Shown here piece after piece: positions 21,922 through 32,303 of a DNA stretch of 64,000 nucleotides. The translations under genes were made by a program, and so were the position numbers. Each line of letters begins with the position of its first letter. Position 1 is the first letter of the stretch. The DNA is from Cycas panzhihuaensis (Eukaryota; Cycadophyta). The notes beneath the pieces were generated by a model, which did not search any database, was not told the origin of the DNA, and saw nothing but the letters and a program-made list of their open reading frames with translations. The stretch is from the NCBI GenBank assembly GCA_023213395.1, contig CM041465.1, positions 52,087,741 to 52,151,740 of the forward strand, in the 5' to 3' direction.

Positions 21922-22274
21922 GTTTTCAGTTTTTCTTCCGGTTCCTCCCGCGGAACCCGCGTTCCCGTGCCTCTTGGGAACCTTTGTCCTCTTATTTGGG
22001 CATTCCCCAACCTAGGACGACGCTATGGAGTATCGTTACTCCCCTTTTCATGCTTGTCGTTTCCTTCGCATATTCCACTATGCTTCCCTATGGACGTGCA
22101 TGCCGCCCTATCTTCTAACCTCACGCCTCTCGATCGCCTCTGCTCACGGTGGATACGTGTGCTCCTGTTAGACGTATGGCCATGCATGGACGGAAACACC
22201 TGCATATTCGCAAAACTTTACAATCAAACATATACATTTACACATTCACATATTTACATATAAACATTTACAAC
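21922..22274 (+). other. A1 post-pol noncoding region up to the B2 insertion
   Basis: No gene. It includes the conserved block CTCCTGTTAGACGTATGGCC (from 22153) and A/T-rich TTTACA repeats. The last five bases (22270-22274, ACAAC) are the left target duplication of B2. The sequence resumes at 32125. Confidence 0.7.
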
Positions 22275-24164
22275 TGAAACGCTCTCCACGGGGCAATGAT
22301 CCAACGCCTAGCGGGAAGGACACAAAACCACAGGGCTAATAGGCTAAAGAACGAGGATCATACCTCGCGGGACGTCCGTCTTGGCCGGGCGCGTGCAGGG
22401 ATCGCAAGGTGCTGGTTGCTTCAGTGGCCGTGCAGGCGAGACCCTCCTACCCTTCGGATGGCGGGAAGGGGAAAAGGAAACTTCGCCGCCTTCTACTTCT
22501 CAAGGCAATGAGAAAGCGGCGAAGGGGTAACCAACCAAACGTGTCGCAGGTAAGATATGTGCAAGAGCGGCTAAGGAGGGATCGGTCAAAGGATCTCAAA
22601 TACCATAATACGCGGGATATAGCAAAGAAAGGTACAAGTAAAGCAAATGCAAAGTAAAAAGCAAGTACAAAATAAATAGTTATTTCTTCCCCTTTTTCTT
22701 ATGTTCTTTAACTACTAAAGCAAGTGTAAAGAAAGCGTAAACACGAAAACAGAGTATGGAAGGTGAGGGGAGAATACGGATCCCGGTTGATTTGAGACGC
22801 AGTGTCCGAGTCACGGTTGCGCTTCCTCCGTCGTCCTCCTCGTATCGGCGTCGGTTGCAAGCGGTGATGGGGATCACTTACCTCCCGAAAGCAAATAAAC
22901 ACTAACTAAAGCGAAGCGATAGAAAATAAAGCTCAAAGCGACATAAACAAAAGGGAGAACGTACCAAACAAGCGTCGGCCGTGATGGGTCGACCACTATC
23001 GCCCCTTTGTTCGAACGCTCCTGCAAGCAAATAAGCGAATACCTTCCTCTCGAAGAGAGGGCTACGAGATACAAAAGATATATGTATATATGTTGCAAGT
23101 AAAGCAAACTAAGCTAAAAGGACATAGTTAAGCACTATCATGCAATAAAAGAAACAACGTCATATAGCGGGCATGCCGTGGTCATACACCACAAACGCAC
23201 CGAATGGGGTTGAGTATAACCTCGGGATGGCTAACTCACCCACGAGAGGTCTCCACAGAATGTAAGGGAAATGATGCTAGCATGCAACAAGAAGGATCAT
23301 GGAGCAACGGGTAGCATAAGCCAAAGTAAGCACTCAACCGATTCTCCAAAGCCTCTCTAGCCCTATTTCTTAAGCAAAGCGGGAGATAAAGGGGAGAGGA
23401 AAAGGGACGGAACCCTTGGGGAGTAGGACGGCAATGAGGGACGGAACCCCGCCTATCTCCCTCAAACCCTCGTGTAACCCTTTATGCCGGTTTGCCCAAG
23501 AAATGGCGAAAGAGAAGGATGGGAGAGGAAGGATGAGTGGAAGAAAAAATGGGAAACTAAGCCTATCCTTGGGTAACACTCTAATAGGCCACAAATACTA
23601 TGGTTCCTTGCATCAAATGGCTAAGGGAAACCAAGAGAATACATATACAAAAGGAAGCAAAGAGTTGCAAGTAAAATAATACAAAAAGCAAGCAAAACAC
23701 CAAAGAAATGACACCAAATACCTCTAATGGTGAAGAAGGAGTGCATGTAGGCACTTGGCAACTTGGAGCAGCGGTCCAAGAGATGCCTATGAAGGAATGT
23801 AGCATGTCCCTTGCAAGAGTAAGAGATGGTAGAGCCTCATGCAAGAAAATGAGATGGAAATGGCTCCGTGCAATGATCTTTCTTGGTGCAAAATCCTCTT
23901 GGAAGCTTTCAATGTGTGTGAAGAGGAGGGATGCTTGTATTGGAGCTCCGTAGGGGGCAGCAATGGCCCTGTATCTCCAGCAATAGCAGCCCTTGATGCC
24001 TCTGTCCCACAGCTGTAGAAAGGATTTCTCTTATCACTGTTTTTGTTCTTTTTCTCCTTGTGAAGAAAATGCTCTAGGAAACTTGAAAAGTGAGGTGAAT
24101 AATGAAGCAAATGAATGAAAAAATGGTTTTTATGTCTTGAGTGAAGCAAGTGAACGTTGGGAGC

Positions 24165-24205
24165 CACGCGGCAGTTCCGCGAAAAATCGCGGGCACTGTC
24201 GCGTG
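24165..24205 (-). promoter_or_regulatory. U3 hairpin of B2 3' LTR
   Basis: Arms CACGCGGCAGTTCCGCGA and TCGCGGGCACTGTCGCGTG around AAAA, just upstream (in element sense) of the TATA-like box. Same position as 3579-3621 in A1. Confidence 0.6.
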
Positions 24206-24235
24206 TTTCTTTTTTTTAAATTTTAAACAGTCGTA

Positions 24236-24273
24236 CCGCGATAAACTTAGCGGTACCGCTAAGTTTATCGCGG
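24236..24273. repeat. perfect 38 bp palindrome in B2 U3
   Basis: A perfect palindrome centred on GCGGTACCGC, with outer CCGC/GCGG and inner GATAAACTTA arms. In the partner LTR the corresponding sequence (31551-31582) is still palindromic but centred on GCGATGCATCGC. Confidence 0.9.
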
Positions 24274-24797
24274 TACCGCCCGGAACTCCGCGGTACCGCT
24301 TAATTTACCGCGGTACGGAACCGAAACCCAAAAAAACAGAAAATTAAAGTAAGAAATCAGGTTTTTAAGGTAAAATCACAAGTTAAACTCAAAATACATT
24401 AGTCAAGAGCAGTTTTAGGTCATGGGCATGTGCTCAAACGGTGCAAAAAGACCTAACTAAGGGTTAAACCAGGCTTAGAAAGGGTTTGCAACATAAGCGA
24501 CGGTAACACGCATAAACAAAGGCAAAAGCATCCCGAAAGACCATGGAGACGTCGTGGGTGGTTGTCGCCATATACGGGTGTCGATTCACGATGAATGCCC
24601 TCACCGTGAGTCGTCATAGGCTAAAAGGTGCCGTTAGGCACATGCATAATGAACAAGCAATCAAACAGTGCATATGGACAGCACATGTCAATCAAACCAT
24701 TCCCACCATCGCAACGATCATAAGTAAGCAAAGTAAAGGCATATACCGCACAAACACAGTCGATGTGTCGCAAGTCCATTCCCGAATGGCGGAAACA

Positions 24798-25627
24798 TCG
24801 CCTTTTGGCGTGAGCCTCACCGCCGAGAGCGTAATGTGATGGCGAATGTCACAACCAAGAAACATGAGTAGCACATGCATATATATATAAACAATAAAGA
24901 GCGACGTGGTCCAAGGGTGCGGGCAAGTGTCGGCGAACGCAGCGGACAAGGGCGACAGAGACGAGGACAACGTAGGGGCTGCCTACGCGTCGTCTAAACA
25001 TCGAGCGGAAACTGAAGTAAGCAGTACAACGGGATGCCCCCGTTGCCAAGGTGCAACGTGAAGTAAGAGGGCATCCGGCAAAGAGAGCAAGCATATCTAA
25101 CCGACAAAGAACCGAGACTTGGCACTGGGTGGCACAAGCCTCCACATGAAATGGTGTGTACCATGTATGATAGAGGTAGCATGTATGATTTATTTTGTAA
25201 ATGAATATTTTGTATGTTGTGAACGTAAATATGAAAATATGCAAGTATGTGAATGTGTAAATGTATATGTTTTGTTGTAAAGTTTTGTAAATATGCAGGT
25301 TTTCGTTGTAGATATTTGTTGTAAATATTTTGTTGTAATATGCATGTGTTTCCTTCCATGTATGGCCATATGTCTAACAGGAGCACACACCTCCACCGTG
25401 AGTAGAGGCGTCGAGAGGTGTGAGGTTAGAGGATGGGGCGACATACATGTCCACGAGGGAGCATAGCGGAATGTGCAAAGGAAACAACAAGCATGGAAAG
25501 GGGGAGTAACGATACTCCATGGCCGTCCTAATTTGGGGAATGCCCAAAATAGGAAGACAAAGGTTCCCAAGAGCTCATGGGAACGCGGGTTCCGCAGGAG
25601 GAACTGGAAGCGAAACTGAAGAAAAAT
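24798..25627 (-). other. B2 3' noncoding tail
   Basis: Mirror of 13818-14566 in B1: a polypurine-like TCGCCTTTTGGCG next to the LTR, an AT repeat near 24874, a junction lacking PMD and aRNH near 25135, and the conserved GGCCATATGTCTAACAGG block at 25366. No gene. Confidence 0.65.
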
Positions 25628-25769
25628 CCACCTTAAATTGCCATTCAACCCACAGTTAGGAGGAATGGGGACAACCTAAGATGGTAGTTTAGGCTCGTTT
25701 CGGAGCACGGATCCATCTTAAATTGCCATTCCACCCGTGGTTGGGAGGAATGGGAACAATTTAAAATGG
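25628..25769 (-). repeat. two post-pol hairpin units (B2)
   Basis: Inverted repeats 25628-25684 and 25713-25769, each followed (in element antisense) by AGTTTAGGCTCGTTTCGGAG. The duplication is shared with B1 only. Confidence 0.8.
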
Positions 25770-25784
25770 TAGTTTAGGCTCGTT

Positions 25785-26270
25785 TCGGAGCACGAGGAGA
25801 GGAAGAGGTGTGCCTAGACCCCATAAAGGTAGGGGTAGTCACACGCAGGGTAGGAGATAGGTGACGAAGAGTAGGCCTAACGTGGCCAGGCCTACTAGTA
25901 AACTTGCTATGGTCGGAATCAGATGAGTGCAACGGACCTGGCACGCGACGGATCGCATGGCAAGGTTGCATACGAGTAAGAATGGCTTTAGTCCGAGGCA
26001 AGGATCTAGAGCGTGAAGAAGAAGTGCCTCTACGAGTGGCTCGCCGACGTGGGCGCCTACGTGGGACCGCTCGGGGAGGCCGAGAAGGTAAAATAGATGA
26101 CTGGTTTAGGACCCGCTCTGAGAACCATAGAATGAGGAAGAGCGGGAATATCGATCGAGATATTCCCCTAAGTCTTCATGAAACCGTGGTGACACGTCGA
26201 GGAGGGCCCATAACCCTCGCTATCCGAATCAAAATCACTCATGGCGGCTAAATGGCAAGTAACCACCCTC
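25785..26270 (-). other. B2 copy of the family B Ser/Arg-rich segment
   Basis: Reverse-oriented counterpart of 13200-13651. Parts align closely with B1 but the frame is interrupted, so a conserved protein is not proven. Confidence 0.5.
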
Positions 26271-26499
26271 GCCAATAGGGGCAAACCTAACTAGGTTTGG
26301 CTCATGACATGGCATAGGGCTCGTGATGAAGGTCGGTCTCCACGAAACAAAGGTCCCACGGAAGGTAACCTCCTCGGGATCGCTATCTTCATCATCGAAA
26401 GCACTGGCGGTGGATGAGAGGTGTGTGAGACGGCATTGGCTCACGGGCGACAACTTTAACTTGTCCTTCATGGACAAATTTAAGTTGCCCCAACTGCGC

Positions 26500-29323
26500 G
26501 TGGAAGCGGTTGCTCCCATCTGGTCGAGCCATGGTCGGCCCAACAAGAGGTTGTACTCCACATCGACATCGAGTACGGCAACCCGGCGAAACGGTTTTCC
26601 CTCCTAAGGTGAGGGATAGGGAGGCGCCCCGGAGGACTTCTCGATCCCATCATACCCTTGGCATTTCAAGGACGGACTCAAACTACTATGCCTAGCTCCT
26701 TGAGCATACGCAGAGCATAGCATTAACAGGAGCCATTATCTACAATGGTCCTCTTTACGATACAATCGAGTGTCAATGGTAATGACGAGCGGGTAATGCA
26801 AAAGCTTCTCCGCTTCTTTGGGAGATGGGAGATCTCTAGGATCAAATGAGATGACAGGTGGTCCATGGGAGGTAGCACCTATCGCATGGATGGAAGCGTC
26901 TTGTTGACCAAGAGCTTCAAGAAGAAGAGCACGTTGCTCAGGGCAGCTTCTCAAGACGTCCATCAAGGACATTCCCGCGGCGACGGTATAGAGCTCGTCA
27001 ACAATAGAAAAGGGTTTACCCTTCCCTGTGGGTTGGGTAAGCGCCCTTCTAAAGTCGAATCGATCGGGGCGGACGGGAATAGTCTTGGGAAGCGCAGGAA
27101 TCTCCGGAGGAACGGCTTCCGGAAGAGGATCAAGGTGAGATGTAGATGAAGAGGCACCAGCTGCCTCTTTAGCAGCTTGGGACCGAGTTAAGGCATATAA
27201 CGGAGTGGTCTCAAGCAATTGGACAACCTTCTTTCCCTTGTAGCGGGGCCGAAGGTGATGGAGCACGGCGGTCGGGGGGCCGAAGGGAAGGTGACCTTCG
27301 CACAGCCCTCCCTCTACCATACGAAGGGCGAGGCAGGAGATCTATCCAGGTCGGCGTATCTTTGTTGAACATCGCGACCCACGTTCCCCATGTTTGGGAA
27401 CGGGTCCCTATGAAACAGTGATCGAGATTAGGTCTCGATGTCACTGGGGACGAGTCGCGTGGGTCTTTGTGCCGGCAGCAGCGCATCGTCATGGAAACAC
27501 TCCCGTGGATGGAACACCACCTCTTCTCAAGGGAGGATCGATCCTCCTTGCTTGAGAAGGCGGGTGTTACCCCTTTGGGGGCATCGCCGAGAAGTTCTTT
27601 GGGATGTCTATGGGAGGTAGGCGATGAAGGAGGTTGGAGTTTTAACTCCTTCATCGTGCGCTCAAACGAGCGGATGGCGGAGGTAAGCGGATCTAGGGTC
27701 CTCTCAGTCGGGTGAGAGGTGGTCCTAGCGGGCTGCGAAGGTTCGGTTTCCTTCGCTGGGGGAGGCGCCTCACGACGTTGTGAGGGCTTGGGAGGTTTCT
27801 TGAGTCCAGCCTGGATCTCAATGGCCTCCAACGTCAAACACCTCGAAATCGCGGAGTCACACGTGGTTGCCCCCATCTTGAGGACTTCCACATGCACTTC
27901 GGGGCGAAGTGCATTGACAAAGAGATCCCTCTTCAACTCCTCAGGCAATGTGGCCTTGGTGGAGTGAAGAAGGTCCTGAAAACGTCGCACAAAGTCACGA
28001 TTCATCTCATCGTGGCCTTGTTTGAGCGACAAAAGCGCCTTCATTCCGCTCTCGAATGGGCGCTCGTCAAAATAGTTGTGAACTCGCCCACTAGGCTGCG
28101 GAATGAGGAGATCGAATGGGCGGGAAGGCGATAGAACCACTTGAGGCGCCGCCTGCAAGGATCGCGGAAGAGCTTCATCAAGATGTGGTCGTAGGCCCAA
28201 TAGTCAATGCACGCCATGGAAAAGTCACGCACATGCTCGGTTGGGTCTGCGGCGAAGTCCCATCAAATTTGGGGACTTCGTGGAGGGTGAGGCGGCAAGT
28301 TAGTCCTCAACGCCTCAGCGGACGGGCGTCGACCTATAGTCCACGAAAGGGCGTGTCCTTGCACAGGCTAAGGGATCGACAACCCAAGCAAAAGGCGGAT
28401 GGGGTGTCGGTCCCATCCTCCTTGAGGAAACACCCCTTGTGGGAAGGGGTGCGGGTAGATGTTCGAAAGGAGGCGCTCCCTTGTCTTGTGCAGCCAGGAG
28501 TCGCCCGGCGTGAAAGGGGTGAGGGACCGGGTTTTGCCCATATGGGCCACCGTAGGTGGCGCGACCCCATATGGGTGCAACGGGTCCACTCCATGAGCAG
28601 GAGGTGGTTTCCCTTGCCACCCCAAGGTTGTGACGTGTAGCACAGGGGCACGTAAGAGAAGGACCACCAACCGGGTTCGGACATACGTGGGAGTGGGTCC
28701 TACATGGTGGCTGGGCGCTAAGCGAGCCTCGAGGCCTACTAGGGGAACGTCGCCACGTTCGGCGTGGCACGTGCGTTTGGTTTGAGCAAGGCATACTAAC
28801 CCGAGTTGAGGGAAAGATGCGCGCGAGTCCGAGGAAGTGGGACCACGACTAGGAGCAAAGCGCAACACTCGCCTTAGGAGTCGGGTAGACACCGCATAGG
28901 ACGTGTGTGCAGGCGGACGTATCAATCGTCGTAGATGGCGTGGGCATGGATGAGGAAGGCGCCACGTTGCGTAGCATCTCCGTTAACCATCTAGGAGGCG
29001 GTTGGCGTGACCGCTCGAAAGTACTCGCCAGCGCCTCGGCCAGCGTCGGCGGGAGGGTATCCTCATAGCCATACGAGGTCGAAGGGACTTGAAGGTAGGG
29101 GACCTCAGGCGCTCCTCGTAAGGCTCGCCCGGTGAGGTGGCGGGTCTCACGAGTAGCCGGATCTTCCATTGCATGAGTGGAAGGCTCAAAATCTTCGGTG
29201 GAAATGGTCATCGTGGTAATAGATGGAATCCTCGCCCTCACGGGTGGATTCCGGAGCAGACGAAGGGAACTCATGAGTTCAAGTCATGTAATGGTAGGCC
29301 CAATCGGACGGGTAACCTTCCAT
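26500..29323 (-). pseudogene. B2 gag and protease remnant
   Basis: The gag start is placed at the ATG at 29323 (ATGGAAGGTTACC). The longest open stretch is 28200-27211 and carries the capsid core (FESGMKALLSLKQGHDEMNR, LRPEVHVEVLKMGATTCDSA, LEAIEIQAGLKKPPKPSQRR) and the zinc block (KRWCSIHGSVSM). The Pro/Gly-rich linker lies at about 28315-28800 in broken frames. The protease signature VDNGS is at 26743-26732 and YNLLLGRPWLDQMGA at about 26560-26515. The order and content match B1. No RT follows. Confidence 0.85.
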
Positions 29324-29564
29324 TGCGAAGCGGGGCTCGGCGATGGAATGAAACGCGACGATTGGTCTTCTAACAATGGCGGCAAACCCCAAGCTGCCAC
29401 GAGAAAGCGTCGCATACGCGCCTCATGGCGTTGTTAGAAAAAGCGAAAAGGAAAAGGAAGGAAAGCCGCAAACCCGCTGGGGTTGCCCAACTCAAAACAC
29501 AAAATGCGAGCCTACCTAAAGGCAAGAGCACCAACACGAAGGAAGCGGATCTAGCTCCCTTCTT

Positions 29565-29586
29565 GGCGGTCCCAAGATGGTCGCCA
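29565..29586 (-). other. B2 primer binding site
   Basis: TGGCGACCATCTTGGGACC, the cleanest copy of the site in families A and B, directly adjoining the LTR. Confidence 0.85.
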
Positions 29587-32124
29587 TGAAACGCTCTCCA
29601 CGGGCAATGATCCAACGCCTAGCGGGAAGGACACAAAACCACGTGGCTAATAGGCTAAAGAACGAGGATCATACCTCGCGGACGTCCGTCTTGGCCGGGC
29701 CTTGGATGCAGGATCGCAAGGTGCTGGTTGCTTCCAGTGGCCGTCTGGCGAGACCCTCCTACCCTTGGATGGCGGGAAGGGAAAAGGAAACTCGCCGCTA
29801 CTTCTCAAGGCAATGAGAAAGCGGCGAAGGGTAACCAACCAAACGTGTCGCAGGTAAGATATGTGCAAGAGCGGCTAAGGAGGGATCGGTCAAAGGATCT
29901 CAAATACCATAATACGCGGGTTATAGCAAAAAAAGGTACCAGTCAAGCAAATGCAAAGTAAAAAGCAAGTACAAAATACATAGTTATTTCTTCCCTTTTT
30001 CTTATGTTCTTTAACTACTAAAGCAAGTGTAAAGAAACGTAAGAGCACGAAAAAAAGAGTATGGAAGGTGAGCGGAGAATACGGATCCGTGGTTGAAATT
30101 TGACGCAGTGTCCGTCCACTGTTGCGCTTCCTCCCGTCGTCCTCCTCGTATGCGGCGTCGGTTTGCAAGCGGTGATGGGGATCACTTACCTCCCAAAGCA
30201 AATAAACACTAACTAAAGAAGCGATGAAAATAAAGCTCAAAGCGACATAAACAAAAGGGAGAACGTACCAAACAAGCGTCGGCCGTGATGGGTCGACCCT
30301 ATCGCCTTTGTTCAACGCTCCGCAAGCAAATAAGCGAATACCTTCCTCTCGAAAGAGGGCTACGAGATACAAAAGATATATGTATATATGTTGCAAGTAA
30401 AGCAAACTAAGCTAAAAGGACATAGTTAAGCACTATCATGCAATAAAAGAAACAACGTCATATGACAGGCATGCTAGGGTCATACACCACAAACGCACCC
30501 CGAATGGGGTTGAGTATAGCCTCGGGATGGCTAACTCACCCACGAGAGGTCTCCACAGAATGTAAGGGAAATGATGCTAGCATGCAACAAGAAGGATCAT
30601 GGAGCAACGGGTAGCATAAGCCAAAGTAAGCACTCAACCGATTCTCCAAAGCCTCTCTAGCCCTATTTCTTAAGCAAAAGCGGAGATAAAGGGGAGAGGA
30701 AAAGGGACGGAACCCTTGGGGAGTAGGGCGGCAATGGGGGCGGAACCCGCCTATCTCCCTCAAACCCTCGTGTAACCCTTTATGGGTTTGCCCAAGAAAT
30801 GGCGAAGAGAAGGATGGGAGAGGAAGGATGAGTGGAAGAAAAATGGGAAACTAAGCCTATCCTTGGGTAACACTCTAATAGGCCACAAATACTATGGTTC
30901 CTTGCATCAAATGGCTAAGGGGAAACCAAGAGAATACATATACAAAAGGAAGCAAAGAGTTGCAAGTAAAATAATACAAAAAAGCAAGCAAAACACCAAA
31001 GAAATGACACCAAATACCTCTAATGGTGAAGAAGGAGTGCATGTAGGCACTTGGCAACTTGGAGCAGCGGTCCAAGAGATGCCTATGAAGGAATGTAGCA
31101 TGTCCCTTGCAAGAGTAAGAGATGGTAGAGCCTCATGCAAGAAAATGAGATGGAAATGGCTCCGTGCAATGATCTTTCTTGGTGCAAAATCCTCTTGGAA
31201 GCTTTCAATGTGTGTGAAGAGGAGGGATGCTTGTATTGGAGCTCGTGAGGGGCAAAGAATGGCCCTGTATCTCCAGCAATAGCAGCCCTTGATGCCTCTG
31301 TCCCACAGCTGTAGAAAGGATTTCTCTTATCACTGTTTTTGTTCTTTTTCTCCTTGTGAAGAAAATGCTCTAGGAAACTTGAAAAGTGAGGTGAATAATG
31401 AAGCAAATGAATGAAAAAATGGTTTTTATGTCTTGAGTGAAGCAAGTGAACGTTGGGGGCCCTCGGCGCCTCAACAGATTAGAACCCTGGCGATTCATGA
31501 AAAATCGCGGGCAGCATCGCGTGTTTCTTAAATTTTAAGCGATCGTCTGCGATAAACTTAGCGATGCATCGCTAAGTTTATCATGATGCCTTGTACCGCT
31601 TGAACTCCAGCGATGCAGCTTAATTTATCGCGCGTATGCAGACGAAACCCAAAAAGCATGAAAATTAAAGTAAGAAATCAGGTTTTTTAAGGTAAAATCA
31701 CAAGTTAAACTCAAAATACATTAGTCAAGAGCAGTTTTAGGTCATGGGCATGTGCTCAAACGGTGCAAAATACCTAACTAAGGGTTAAACCAGCTTAGAA
31801 AGGGTTTGCAACATAAGCGACGCCAGTAACACGCATAAGCAGTAGGCAAAAGCATCCCGAAAGACCATGGAGACGTCGTGGGTGGTTGTACGCCATACGG
31901 TGTCGCATTCACGATGAATGCCCATTGTGAGTCGTCATAGGCTAAAAGGTGCCGTTAGGCACATGCATAATGAACAAGCAATCAAACAGGTGCATATGGA
32001 CAGGCACATGTCAATCAAACCATTCCCAATTACTGCAACGATCATAAGTAAGCAAAGTAAAGGCATATACCTGCACAAACCTGTGTCGATGTGTCGCAAG
32101 TCCATTCCCGATAGCCGGGAAACA
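29587..32124 (-). repeat. B2 5' LTR
   Basis: 2538 bp on the plus strand from TGAAACGCTCTCC to AGCCGGGAAACA, followed by the ACAAC duplication. Compared with 22275-24797, differences cluster in CG-rich tracts such as 31458-31640. Confidence 0.9.
31551..31582. repeat. 32 bp perfect palindrome with altered centre
   Basis: GATAAACTTAGCG arms around GCATGC-type centre (GCGATGCATCGC) where the other LTR copy has GCGGTACCGC. Palindromy is kept although the core bases differ. Confidence 0.8.
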
Positions 32125-32129
32125 ACAAC
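32125..32129 (+). repeat. target site duplication of B2, right copy (acaac)
   Basis: ACAAC after the LTR end, matching 22270-22274. Joining the flanks gives the TTTACAACATACAAA sequence seen uninterrupted in B1 near 14137. Confidence 0.85.
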
Positions 32130-32303
32130 ATACAAAAATATTCATTTACAAAAGTAAACCATATATGCTATCTCTATCATACATGATACACGCCATTTCA
32201 TGTCAAAGTGGGGTTCCAATTACCCCATGTGTATATATACATATCAAAATGTCATAGTACATCGTGTATGTGGGAAGCCGAGATCCTTGCAGGGGGGGTA
32301 CAA
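32130..32303 (+). other. A1 noncoding region between the B2 insertion and the PMD 3' end
   Basis: Continuation of the A1 tail: CATTTACAAAAGTAAACC, then ATACATGATACACGCCATTT and a TATATATACATAT stretch. It probably serves as the PMD 3' untranslated region; no polyadenylation signal could be fixed. Confidence 0.45.

Larger units (their letters stand above)
22275..24797 (-). repeat. B2 3' LTR
   Basis: 2523 bp; on the plus strand from TGAAACGCTCTCC to GGCGGAAACA. It contains the U3 hairpin 24165-24205, the palindrome 24236-24273 and a minus-strand TATA-like box near 24126-24133. Confidence 0.9.
22275..32124 (-). mobile_element. B2: non-autonomous family B retrotransposon nested in A1, reverse orientation
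   Basis: 9850 bp, with LTRs 22275-24797 (3') and 29587-32124 (5') and ACAAC at 22270-22274 and 32125-32129. The internal 4.8 kb has a primer site, gag-protease, the family B Ser/Arg segment and two hairpin units; RT-integrase and PMD/aRNH are absent, exactly as in B1. The AT-rich parts of its two LTRs are identical over hundreds of bases (for example 23600-23945 against 30900-31242), so the insertion looks very recent. Confidence 0.9.

Noticed and set aside
23416-23953. Lysine-rich open frames on the plus strand in the B2 LTR (also 30782-31282)
   Set aside because: Shadow frames antisense to the LTR; identical copies are explained by the LTR pair.
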